A DNA stretch of 64,000 bases from Cladopsammia gracilis (Eukaryota > Cnidaria > Anthozoa > Scleractinia > Dendrophylliidae): positions 591,501-655,500 of the forward strand of contig JAJGOT010000314.1 in NCBI GenBank assembly GCA_022457155.1. The letters are read 5' to 3'. The notes under the pieces were generated by a model. It was not told the DNA's origin. It saw only the letters and a program-made list of their open reading frames with translations, and searched no databases. A program made the translations under genes and the position numbers. Shown here piece after piece: positions 56,001-64,000 of the stretch (its first letter is position 1; each line of letters opens with the position of its first letter).

Positions 56001-59000
56001 TTTTTTTTGCTTACAGGTACATGTACATGTACCATTCTGAACTTCTGACTCTAAACCCAGAAAGAATATACATATAACTATTTGATTTGGTCTTTTCATG
56101 ACCTACAATGTACAGAATTACTACAAATGTGTCTAATAATACACTAAAGTTTCATCCACTGATTGCTTTGTATTTTAAGTCACACAGGGGGGCCTTGTGT
56201 CCATTCCAACTTTCCAGGGCTTGTAACCCTTCATAAAAATTTAATATGTGCATAACTATGAATTCTACAGCTCCTTCAACATCAAAATCATTGTAGAAAA
56301 TTATGTAATAATTTAGTTCAGTAATCATAGCATGATCATACATGTAGTTAACTTGGAGTGAGCACACAGCTTTGGCTCTATGTAGTCTATGGCATTTGCG
56401 CTTCGTAGCTGCATTTCCTGTGAGAGGTACTGACTAGGTTACCATGGTTACCTTCTCAGTTGCAGATTGTCAAATCACAAGAACAATTGTCCCAGTGTTG
56501 GTTGTGCAGTCGAATCTCTCTGAGTAGACACTCTCGTGAGTGGATAGCTCTACTTTACAGCCACCTTGACGAAACTCCCTTGAGAATTCCCAAAGGCATC
56601 CAACTCCAGTAACAGACATGTTTTCTGCTTCCTGAAAGTGTCTGCTTATGGGATATTTGACTGTATTAAACAACTCATACACTTGTATTTTTTAAATAAT
56701 TTATCCTTTTCCTAGCTTCTATTCCTGGGGAGCTTAACTTCATTTCATTCAAGAACAGTCTTCAAGAATGTTGTCAAAAGCAGCAATTGCCAGTTCCCGT
56801 TTACAAGACTTGGAAAAACAGTTATGGCTACTCAGCTAAGGTTGAGGTGGCTGGGAACACTTTTAAAAGTACTGGAATCCAAGGGGATCACAAAGAAGCA
56901 CAGCAGAATGCTGCTTACAATGGCTTGCTAAGTCTTGGACTGATTGACACAACAGTTCCATTTGATGTTAAGACTGCTACAGGTATGGACAAGACAAAAT
57001 ATTTCAAACCCTTCTTTACTCCAAGAGGGGCCGAAAACAGCATTGAAGGAAAATCCTAAATTTCATTTTATAAAAAGACTGAAAAACAAATAGTATGATA
57101 GGATAGTAATCTACACACTGTAGGGGGTGGGGGAATAACATGTACATGTATTTAAAGGAGACAATAATTGTGACACCTAGAGGACAAAATTAATAGTTAT
57201 TCGGGGGAGAAAAAAGTTGAGGGGCAGCTATTATTAAAAAAGTTAAGGTATTATACATGTGTGTATCAGTTTTGCAACATATATGATATCTTCCAGATGG
57301 AATTTCAACCTCTTACAGGACTAATCGTATCAATAACAAAAATAATTATCTATTGCGATTGGTCATCCACGCACCTATTTCTTACAATGTACTTATGTTA
57401 TTGGCACACTGTCACATGGGTGTCAAATTACAGCTGTCCAATTACAACTTTTTGCAATTGGATAGTTGTAATTCTCTATTTTCGAATAGCCCATAATACA
57501 CTTTGTTTGCCCCCCAAATTTTGCATAAACTATTGTTTGTAACTGCTCTTGGGAGGACTGCATATTCCCAAGAGCATTTCAAAACAATAGTTTATGCAAA
57601 ATTTGGGGGGCAAACAAAGTGTATTATGGGCAATTTGAAAATAGAGAATAGGCCATTTGCACGATGACGTCATTTTACTACTACTACCAGAATTCATTTC
57701 GTTTTTCCTTTCTTATTTAAATTTTGTAATCAAAAAACTGAAGGATTCTGGTAGTAGTAGTCAAATGACGTCATCGTGCAAATGGCCTATTGGACACTTA
57801 CATTGTATGTTGCACACGTGTCAATCAGGTGCACTTGAATGGTTTCTTTTTTGCTGTTTTCCTCCTGCTTTCAAACTGATAGAAAATATCTTTGACATTT
57901 TGAGTACAAAAAACTCGACATGGACTTTTTAAAGGGGCACTGTCACCTATTTTTAGTATCACTTTGAAAAGCCAAAAAACATATTTGTTTTGGATTGCAA
58001 CGTTCCTCCCAAGTGTTGTGGAGAAATCACAGAAAAACGTATTATGGTTTGTTCTTCCTTGAAGAAATCACTTGACATTATCTTCTTGGTGTTGTAAAAG
58101 CAACTTTATGTTTGAGCAAAGGTACTTTGTCATATATTTAGTGTATTTTGACCAAAAGACAGCAAAATTTGCGTGACAATGCCCCTTTAATTTCAAATTT
58201 TGTTATTGATGCAATTAATTAGTAATTGAACTTTGTGCCATCCTTGTGCTACGCGTTCGGCCGATTTGAAACTACTCGCCCGATTACTCCCTGAATTGTA
58301 TGCCACTCAGTCCAATTACTATTACTTATCAATACTGTCTTATGAAATATTATTGCTCTTGCAGCAATTAAAAGACCTGCCATAGACAACAGTGTCGTAC
58401 AGGATCCATATGGCAAACGGATTAAGCTGGAGTCTACATCTCCTGTTATTACCTCATACAAGAGCAGGTTAAACGAGTTCTGTCAGAAGTTTCGCCTTTC
58501 CATTCCATCATACGACACTGTAAAAACAGACACAGGAAAAGGTTTCATCACCACCATCGTGTTCAACAAGAAAGTTTATCAAAGCAACGGTCCACAGCCC
58601 ACCAAAAAGCTTTCAGAACAGAATGCTGCTCAAGTTGTTCTACACATGCTGAACCAGTGTCCAGCACCCCCTCCTCATTGCCCAGATGTTGTTGAGCAAT
58701 ACAAGCAGCTGTTTTCACAATCCACAGAATCCAATTCCACGGGGACCTCTACAACAACGACCTCCAAACCAAGTAAGTTCCTATTTGTTCTTGACATGTT
58801 GAATTTCAACAGAATGCATAAGTTAGCCTGATTCTTAGATGGCCTGAGGTCGTTTTCCCGTGGGGAAGGGACTCCCAAATGATATTGAAGGGGTGATTGC
58901 TAAAATAATATTTTGAAAGGGACCTCTGGAAGGTACCTGAAACCTGTTTTGTGGGGTGTGGCTAACATTGATTTTTAACCCTAATAATAACTCTGACAGT

Positions 59001-59211
59001 GATCAATTTTTATTCAAACACTCTTAGTTGTACCAAACCACGAATTTAACCCCTAAAAAGTGTGACAATCACCCCTGTCACTTCTATATGGGTTTCCCCC
59101 AGCATCATGCGTTCGCACTCCGTTGAGGGGTGTGAACTCAAGCGAAGTCACACCATATGAGAACCATACTACAAATGATTTGGGCAAACACGAAACGTGG
59201 ACTTCAATGCA
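53017..59211 (+). CDS. Proline-rich/RGG protein with two double-stranded-RNA-binding domains
   Basis: Exons: 53017-53938, 56716-56982, 58365-58772 and 59103-59211. All introns are GT-AG and all joins are in phase. Exon 1 encodes a ~180-residue low-complexity region: proline runs with D/F (PPPPPPPPPPPRRPPPPSF), then RGG/RGA repeats (RGRGRGAGGRGSNRGRG). This type of sequence binds RNA and promotes condensates. Exon 2 holds dsRBD1 (FKNSLQECCQKQQLPVPVYK through KEAQQNAAYNGLLSLGL). Exon 3 holds dsRBD2 (YKSRLNEFCQKFRLSIPSYD through LSEQNAAQVVLHMLN), then a Ser/Thr-rich linker. Exon 4 stays open and ends either at a TGA (59213) or, more likely, at the GTGAGT donor after 59211, so the C-terminus may be missing. 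I do not recognise the family. ILF3, Staufen and PACT-like proteins share parts, but none has this N-terminus as far as I can tell. A role in dsRNA handling is inferred from the domains. Confidence 0.8.
54006..54150. mobile_element. MITE in dsRBP intron 1, copy A
   Basis: Inverted pairs around TGTGGTTTAAATTTCTATTTTTAAACC and TTTAAACCATCACATG enclose GGTATGATAATGAATCTGAGACAAAGG. Copy B at 55174-55333 has the same central sequence inverted, with TCAGATTCATTATCATAATCC. Confidence 0.55.
54305..54561 (+). mobile_element. tRNA-derived SINE in dsRBP intron 1
   Basis: Box A-like TGGTGTAGTGGTGAGAGCACTCG at about 54317 and box B-like GGGTTCGATCC at 54360-54370 are spaced as in a tRNA. A body of about 160 bp follows. 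The head lacks a paired acceptor stem, so it is a SINE and not a tRNA gene. It differs from the SINE at 41128. Confidence 0.75.
54562..54773. mobile_element. TTAA-flanked MITE
   Basis: TTAACCCTTTAAGCCCTAA and TTAGAGCTTAAAGGGTTAA are inverted ends. TTAA lies at both borders, compatible with a piggyBac-like target. It directly follows the SINE. Confidence 0.65.
55174..55333. mobile_element. MITE in dsRBP intron 1, copy B
   Basis: A 160-bp near-perfect hairpin: TTTGATTTCTATTTTGGTTTAAAATTTT on the left and AAAATTTTGAACCAAAATAAAAACTAAACC on the right. Same family as 54006-54150. Confidence 0.7.
55334..56715. other. dsRBP intron 1, remainder
   Basis: No exon or clear repeat recognised. Several opposite-strand frames have no motif. 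Confidence 0.4.
57471..57649. mobile_element. Palindromic element, TTTTGCATAAACTATTG hairpin (dsRBP intron 2)
   Basis: The left arm has AGCCCATAATACACTTTGTTTGCCCCCCAAATTTTGCATAAAC and the right arm its near-exact complement, centred near 57560 (CTCTTGGGAGG/CCCAAGAG). The right arm is cut off at 57649 by the next element. Confidence 0.75.
57651..57787. mobile_element. TA-flanked MITE carrying two TGACGTCA sites
   Basis: The ends GGCCATTTGCACGATGACGTCA and TGACGTCATCGTGCAAATGGCC are perfect inverted repeats, with TA on each side (57649-57650, 57788-57789). A second inverted pair, TACTACTACTACCAGAAT and ATTCTGGTAGTAGTAG, follows. Each end includes a full TGACGTCA palindrome, the CREB/ATF consensus. 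Confidence 0.8.
57929..58190. mobile_element. Intact MITE of the AAAGGGGCACTGTCAC family (dsRBP intron 2)
   Basis: TTAAAGGGGCACTGTCACC and the right end TGACAATGCCCCTTTAA are inverted. Ends are AT-rich and the length is 262 bp. This copy is the uninterrupted reference for the split element 46068-47934. Confidence 0.8.
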
Positions 59212-59215
59212 GTGA

Positions 59216-59623
59216 GTATTGTTGATGTGTGTTTCATGAATTAAAGGAAAATAACTGAAACAGATTTCTCACAATCTAAGCAATGTTATCACTGTGCAGG
59301 GATAGTACCATTAAAGCAGCAATAATGCATTTTTATGGATTAATAATCTAAAAAATGCATCTTGACATTTCAATGCTATGATCTTGGTATTTGTGGTATC
59401 ATTATTTTATGGGTATGAATACCCATTCTCGTTCGGCTATGACATTTCATTCTGGTATCATGTAAACTGAAAACGAACTTCAATCCAAGATGAAAACCGC
59501 AAACCGTGTAGTCTAGGGCAAGTGGCGCATGCGTATCGTTGCGCGAAACTTGCGCCATCTTTGTTTTCTGATCTGGCGCGAAAACCACGCAAGCGAGAAC
59601 GCCTTAGGCTGAGCCGATTGATT
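59216..59623. other. Stretch after dsRBP exon 4
   Basis: Probably intron or 3' flank of the dsRNA-binding protein gene. No further exon identified. Confidence 0.35.
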
Positions 59624-59720
59624 TTGTAGGTAGGTAGGTAGGTAGGTAGGTAAACTTTATTTATACATGGTGTCAATTCATAATGCATGCTCTTCCATCG
59701 AGCCGTGTTTTTAAACAACA
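59624..59720 (-). mobile_element. LINE 3' tail with (TAGG)n
   Basis: (TAGG)6-7 at 59627-59651 is followed on the plus strand by TAAACTTTATTTATACATGG. On the minus strand this reads as a LINE 3' UTR with AATAAA ending in (CCTA)n. Heavily truncated. Confidence 0.5.
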
Positions 59721-59740
59721 ATAGATTAAGTACTGTTCAC

Positions 59741-59890
59741 AACACTCGTAATGATATGCGAAAATGAAACACGTGAAAATAACACTCTCCTAGCGACTGC
59801 GTGCATGCAGGCATGTGCACAAGGGTGTTGTAAGACTATAAATACTGAGTTCAAGCAGAACAACACTCCTTTCGTGCTTAGTTGTCAGCC
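59741..59890 (+). repeat. A1 terminal repeat with TATA box
   Basis: Direct repeat with 62740-62890; A2 has a 9-base insertion near its end and lacks a few bases. TATAAATA at 59837-59844 lies about 117 bases before the Gag-like ATG and probably drives the element. Confidence 0.75.
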
Positions 59891-59954
59891 AGCGGAGCAG
59901 TGAAGGAAGATTCTCTTTACGTTTTTTGACCCACGGGAATTTTCTTTCTACCTC

Positions 59955-60143
59955 ATGGCTGAAGCGCCTGAAGTACAATTTCCACAACCTTTGGTGAACC
60001 CTGAAAACCAGGACCGAGCTCCACCAGTTGGAAACCCGCCAGTACAAGCAGCAAGGGAAGCAGCGCCAGCCCAACAGCCCGCTCAGAAGAACGCGAACGA
60101 AGCACAGAATGAACTCGTGGTAAACTTCGGTGTTTTTTCTTAG
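59955..60143 (+). CDS. Gag-like N-terminal frame of the DIRS-order element (fragment)
   Basis: 62 residues from the ATG at 59955, rich in Pro, Ala and Gln (APPVGNPPVQAAREAAPAQQ). Position, just after the TATA-bearing A1 repeat, suggests the start of ORF1. It stops at 60141-60143. No recognised domain. Confidence 0.45.
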   Translation: MAEAPEVQFPQPLVNPENQDRAPPVGNPPVQAAREAAPAQQPAQKNANEAQNELVVNFGVFS

Positions 60144-60647
60144 TTCTTCTTGGGTGTGGTGGTAGGTTTTGTTTTGCGTAGCCGGAATATTCAGAATCTT
60201 TTGTGGGCGTGTTATGTTGACTTTTCCAATGGGTTTCTGCTTCGCTCTTACAGCGGCATTCCTGTTTATCAGGTGCATGGGGATAGTATTTTTGCCCCTT
60301 TGTAGCGGATTTGCATTTTCTTCTTTCATTTCGAATATGTATTTGCCGGCTTGGAATTTTAGTTTTCTTTCGTTTTCACTTTTAGTGGGGCTTTGGCCGC
60401 TATCCTTTTGCGAACACGTGGTAGGGTTTTGGCCGCTGTTTATTCGTTAACTCGTGGCTTACATATTTTTGTCATTGTGTCGGTATTTGGGTCTTACGTG
60501 GGTGTGTGCCAACGGAAGGTCTGTTGTAGTTTCCTGTTGTTTTTCAATTTTACGCTGTGTGTGGTTTTGCGCCTGTATCTTACACCCAAACGACTGTCAA
60601 CGGCTGTTAAGCTCGTTTAGTTATGTAATTTCGTATGTATTCGCCGT

Positions 60648-61105
60648 TTGCCAGTCATGGGAAGGGTTTTTCACCAGGTATATTCCTTTATGGAATATGT
60701 ACACGCCGTGTGTAGTCGCGGGGGGTGAGTTTTTCACCAGGTATATTCCTTTATGGAATATGTACACGCCGTGTGTAGTCGCGGGGGGTGAGTTTTTCAC
60801 CAGGTATATTCCTGTACGGAATATGTATACGCCGTGTTTAGCCACGGGAATTAATTTTTCACCAGGTATATTCCTGTACGGAATATGTATACGCCGTGTG
60901 TAGCCACGGGGATGAGTTTTTCACCAGGTATATTCCGTTATGGAACATGTATACGCCGTGTGTAGTCACGGGGTTGAGTTCTTTCATCAGGTATATTCCT
61001 TTACGGAATATGTATACGCCGTGTGTAGTCACGGGGGTAAGTTTTTTCACCAGTTATATTGGATTAATTCCTTTACGGAATATGTATACGCCGTGTGAGT
61101 ATATG
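60648..61105. repeat. 63-bp minisatellite of double hairpins, seven copies
   Basis: The unit TCACCAGGTATATTCC starts at 60671, 60734, 60797, 60859, 60921, 60984 and 61047 (spacing 62-63). Each unit holds TATATTCC-TTTAT-GGAATATGTA, a stem-loop, and ACACGCCGTGT, a second small stem. At 63 bases, translation is periodic (21 residues) in one frame, but the later 62-base units break it. Confidence 0.85.
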
Positions 61106-61282
61106 TATATAGGCCTTGTCCTTCGCCTTTTGGGCGATAAGGATCACGGGAAAATTTTTTGATTGTGTAGCAAAAGTGGAAAAGCATTATCGCCAGAAGA
61201 GCTGTAGTCTGAAGTGTCAGACGCTTTTGGGACTGCTATGTCCCCTTATTATAGGTGAAATCGGGGGTGTAATTCCCGGGAT

Positions 61283-61423
61283 TTCCCGAAAAAACCGGGA
61301 CGGCTCGCAGGTTGTTTTTATTGTGGTAAACAAGGCCACTTTAAAATAAATTGTAATATCAGGAAAAGAGATCTGGCTATGGAGGAAAAAAGAAATGGGG
61401 CATCTCAGCCAACCAAAAAGTAA
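61283..61423 (+). pseudogene. Gag zinc-knuckle fragment (CCHC)
   Basis: From 61313 the frame reads CFYCGKQGHFKINC: a CX2CX4HX4C zinc knuckle, preceded by a basic KKPGR segment and ending at TAA 61421-61423. Zinc knuckles in retroelement Gag proteins bind RNA. No start codon in frame was identified. Confidence 0.65.
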
Positions 61424-61761
61424 CAAGTGGACTTTGCCATAGTCGAAGTATTACTGAAATAGTTTGCTGTCTGATTTGGTTAATAAACGCATGTTGAATT
61501 GAATGTGTTTTGTGCGAGTGATGTTCTTTTCCTTTAATAATTAGCTCGATGCTCGGAGTTTTGATGGCTTTGAAAACAAGGTCTCCAGTGACCCTCCCAG
61601 GATTACTGGGTCGGAGCTGTCGTCTCTCTGCTGACTATTTTGGGGCTTCTCCCTTGTGAGTAATACCTTTTGTATTTTTGATGATTTCTTTTGGGGATTT
61701 TATCATGGGCTTGGAAGCTCGATAAAGAGTTCGATAAAGCTATTACTCATGGACTCAGACT

Positions 61762-62526
61762 GTGTTAGATGATAAGTCCGGGTACGATCACATTCTTCTA
61801 ACGGAGAATAGCCGAACTTTCTTTGGAATCCAATGGGGTGGCTTTTTTTTTACGTATAATACTTTGCCCTTTGGTTGGAAGATGTCCCCATTTATTTATC
61901 ATACAATAGGCCGTCTGGCGACTGTTTTTTTCCGTTCAATTGGTATCCCATGTGTCCTTTTGTATTGAAGATCGACACAGTGGTCAGCTTCAGGTCTCGT
62001 TGGATGATGGGGAATATGGTACCTTGAGTACGGCAGATGAACGCAATTTTGCAGCCGCCAAATCTGCAATTTTCTTTGTAACCTACTACTTGGTGAAACT
62101 GGGCTATTCTCTTGTTTTGTCAAAATCTATTTTGATCTCAGTGAAAATTGTTCCATACCTTGGTTTCTTGGCGGACTCATCAAGAGAAGTTTTTCATTTT
62201 TTCAGAGAAGAAATGCAAATTCATTGCACTTGTCCGGGAGACACTTGAGTCCTCCTATGTCTCCGTTGAAAAGTTACAATGCCTTGCAGGGAAATGTGGC
62301 TCCCTCTCTAGAGCGGTACCAGCGGCAAAGTTATTGAAGAGAAATGAATGCAGCCATCTCGAAAGGCTTACGTTCTCAGAAGATAATCCTGTTGCGTGAC
62401 TCTCTGCGAGAAGAGATCTCCTCCTGGTTCTTTCTTGAACATTGGGATAACCCGATACCATGGCGTGATGAACGTCATATTCAAGTTTCAGTAGCCACGG
62501 ATGCAACCTATTCGTTTTTTATATAG
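61762..62526 (+). pseudogene. Frameshifted reverse transcriptase of the DIRS-order element
   Basis: Segments in successive frames match DIRS-type reverse transcriptase. VLDDKSGYDHILLTENSRTFF and the following TLPFGWKMSPFIYH are in one frame to 61968. Then a shift gives CIEDRHSGQLQVS, where active copies have a YxDD-type centre; here the first Asp position reads Glu and the Tyr reads Cys. Two more shifts follow (near 62200 and 62340) before LREEISSWFF...HIQVSVATDA, the start of the RNase H region. The copy cannot encode an active enzyme. Confidence 0.75.
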
Positions 62527-62666
62527 TTTGGGGTAGGTTTGGGAGATTGTAAGGGTTGGAGTATTTGATTTATGGAATTAAGGTTTGTTGTAAGTAAGAA
62601 TTGGAGTATATGGGAGTCATTGTAGAGTTTGTGAAATAAAGATGGACAGTATGGCTTGGGCGGCGC

Positions 62667-62738
62667 TGAGCAATATTATTCCCATATCTTATTTCAACTG
62701 AGCATGAATAAGAGTGTTATGAAATAAATTACAATTCA
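62667..62738 (+). repeat. B1 repeat of the DIRS-order element
   Basis: CTGAGCAATATTATTCCCATATCTTATTTCAACTGAGCA begins both B1 here and B2 at about 62974. The two differ at a few positions over about 72 bases. Confidence 0.75.
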
Positions 62739-62739
62739 T

Positions 62740-62890
62740 AACACTCGTAATGATATGCGAAAATGAAACACGTGAAAATAACACATTCCTGGCGACTCCG
62801 TGCATGTGCACAAGGGTGTTGTAAGACTATAAATACTGAGTTCAAGCAGAACAACACTCCTTTCGTGCTTTTTAAAATAGTTGTCAGCCG
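62740..62890 (+). repeat. A2 repeat of the DIRS-order element
   Basis: Second copy of A1 (59741-59890), including the TATAAATA box, placed between B1 and B2. Confidence 0.75.
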
Positions 62891-62973
62891 GGTGGGCCGA
62901 TCCTCCCTTCACTGCTCTGCTACCCACCCTGACCGGGTCATAAAACAGTGCTACCCACAGCTTGGCTTAGACC

Positions 62974-63044
62974 ACTGAGCAATATTATTCCCATATCTTA
63001 TTTCAACTGAGCAGGAATAAGAGTGCTAAGAAATAGATTATAAT
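62974..63044 (+). repeat. B2 repeat of the DIRS-order element
   Basis: Second copy of B1, at the right end of the element. It shares the start CTGAGCAATATTATTCCCAT. Confidence 0.75.
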
Positions 63045-63048
63045 TTAT

Positions 63049-63200
63049 GTCATGAAAGACATTATTCGTTCCCATAAGGGAATTAAGCTTAAACTTATTT
63101 GTGTCTCGAAAGACATTTTTCATTCCCAAAAGGGAAAAATGTGTGTCTTGAAAGACATTTTACGTTCCCATTAGGGAATTATTTAAGTTTCGAAAGACAG
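63049..63200. repeat. Short tandem repeat GTCTCGAAAGACATTTTTCATTCCCA, about four units
   Basis: GAAAGACA recurs at 63054, 63108, 63150 and 63192, followed by TTCCCA.AAGGGAA. Units are 42-54 bp. Each holds the inverted pair TTCCC/GGGAA. It lies directly beyond the DIRS-order element. Confidence 0.75.
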
Positions 63201-63640
63201 TATTTGTTATACCATGCGCGATTTAGGGGTAACACTTATTCTATTGTTAAAACAATAGAATATAAGAACACAAAAGAACGACAATACAATAGAATACAAT
63301 ACCATAGAATATATTAGAATACATAATTTTGCCTAATACAATGGAAGTGTACAATGTACAATGGAGCTGACACCCTAAATCGGGCATCATATGGTATTTG
63401 TCGCCAGACGGCGCTGATGGAGCCATTGGAGGTCCTGGATTGTGGCATAAATCACTCGATGATCATTAGTGTAGGGCAAACAAACTCTTCGGTTCGCAAA
63501 TCGTTATTCCGGTGGAAAAAAACTCCACAAACTGTGAATAAACCGGAAAAAACCCTTAGGAAAAAACACTTGAGACATTGCTTGAGAGCTGTGTCTGGTT
63601 GTTGGTGCAAAAAAAGCACAAAATCATAATAGAGTGAAAG
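63201..63640. other. Unresolved stretch
   Basis: 63240-63325 is AT-rich low complexity (AATAGAATACAATA). A 91-residue frame from 63354 lacks recognised motifs. Nothing further. Confidence 0.35.
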
Positions 63641-63838
63641 CTTACCTTCAACCAACGCGAAGCGAAATGTCTTAGACTGTTCTTTTTTTCTGCTCGTAAT
63701 TGTCTTAGTTTTCTTTTTGTAAGATGTGTTATTGCTTTGCTTGCCCGCCTAGATTAGCTTCGTAGCTATTTGCGGGACAATCAATATTGTTTCTATTTGA
63801 ATTACTGTCAATAAATTGTTGTTGTTGTTTGTTGTTGT
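63641..63838 (+). mobile_element. Probable LINE 3' UTR with (GTT)n tail
   Basis: A T-rich stretch, then CAATAAATTGTTGTTGTTGTTTGTTGTTGTTAG at 63809-63841, resembling the tail of the LINE ending at 32199. No coding part is preserved with confidence. Confidence 0.4.
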
Positions 63839-63841
63839 TAG

Positions 63842-64000
63842 CTCACCAACACGTAAAAATACGTCTCTGAACGTGGCAATCGATATGTCGACAACAAGAC
63901 GAGAGATCACGGAATTCGAAAATGTCATCGATTGCCGCCGATAACCACGATAGTCGACGATAAAGTCATGAACGATACTCACGAAAATACAAACATCAAG
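63842..64000. other. Window end, nothing recognised
   Basis: Short terminal stretch without a clear feature. Confidence 0.3.

Larger units (their letters stand above)
59741..63045 (+). mobile_element. DIRS-order retroelement with split direct repeats (A1...B1-A2-B2), defective
   Basis: Repeat A1 (59741-59890) recurs as A2 (62740-62890), beginning AACACTCGTAATGATATGCG and ending TTCGTGCTT...GTTGTCAGCC. Repeat B1 (about 62667-62738) recurs as B2 (about 62974-63044), beginning CTGAGCAATATTATTCCCAT. The order A1-body-B1-A2-B2 is the split-direct-repeat layout of PAT/Ngaro elements, which integrate with a tyrosine recombinase. The body has an N-terminal Gag-like frame, a zinc knuckle and a frameshifted reverse transcriptase. 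No recombinase was seen, and with 3.3 kb the copy is short, so it is internally deleted. Confidence 0.75.

Noticed and set aside
60454..60903. 149-residue frame with 21-residue repeats
   Set aside because: The repeats follow the 63-bp minisatellite, and the frame is lost where units are 62 bp. There is no upstream support for translation.

Overview
This is nuclear DNA from an animal, almost certainly an anthozoan cnidarian and probably a stony coral. It has AT-rich intergenic DNA, GT-AG introns, metazoan gene families and a very dense load of short inverted-repeat transposons, tRNA-derived SINEs, LINE tails and a DIRS-order retroelement. The coral assignment is inference from the style of the repeats. 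The five gene families are recognised from their protein sequence.

Genes. (1) The last two exons of a CHMP4 (ESCRT-III) gene, + strand, 61-2506. (2) A 6-phosphogluconolactonase with an uninterrupted reading frame, - strand, 7836-8561. (3) A three-RRM protein of the RBM12/hnRNP-F/H type with its whole CDS in one exon, + strand, 28141-29697. (4) A complete six-exon CIBAR (FAM92) BAR-domain gene, - strand, 36970-45071, rebuilt exon by exon here. (5) A proline-rich/RGG protein with two double-stranded-RNA-binding domains, + strand, at least four exons from 53017 to 59211, probably continuing. These are unrelated housekeeping or cell-biology genes, not an operon-like unit. The CIBAR start and a possible 5' exon of the next gene are divergent around 45.07-45.36 kb.

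Repeats fill most of the rest. 1-8 kb has nested MITEs in the CHMP4 intron, a TTAA-flanked element and two CAG-ended elements. 8.7-20 kb has an inverted repeat abutting PGLS, a diverged ~0.85-1 kb tandem duplication (12-15 kb) with a MITE whose empty site is seen in a sister copy, and two LINE 3' ends. 20-28 kb is gene-poor; its main item is a 1.45-kb TTA-flanked element carrying a degraded protein-coding segment (25042-26486). 31-45 kb has many copies of two families, a CCAAT-rich MITE and a 'GGGTACTCCC' element with G-tracts at its ends, much of it in CIBAR introns. 46-52.3 kb is a stack of nested elements, including a foldback element with 10-bp minisatellite arms inside a MITE, a 2.7-kb inverted-repeat element with internal tandem blocks, and two abutting CAGGG-ended elements. 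59.7-63.05 kb is a DIRS-order retroelement with split direct repeats (A1...B1-A2-B2), a zinc-knuckle fragment, a frameshifted reverse transcriptase and a 63-bp hairpin minisatellite.

No rRNA, true tRNA gene, CRISPR array or prokaryote-type system was seen. The most unusual structures are the split-direct-repeat retroelement, the foldback nest and the gene fragment carried in a Harbinger-like element. Splice sites were read by eye and repeat ends were judged from visible inverted repeats and target duplications; no alignment or database search was run.
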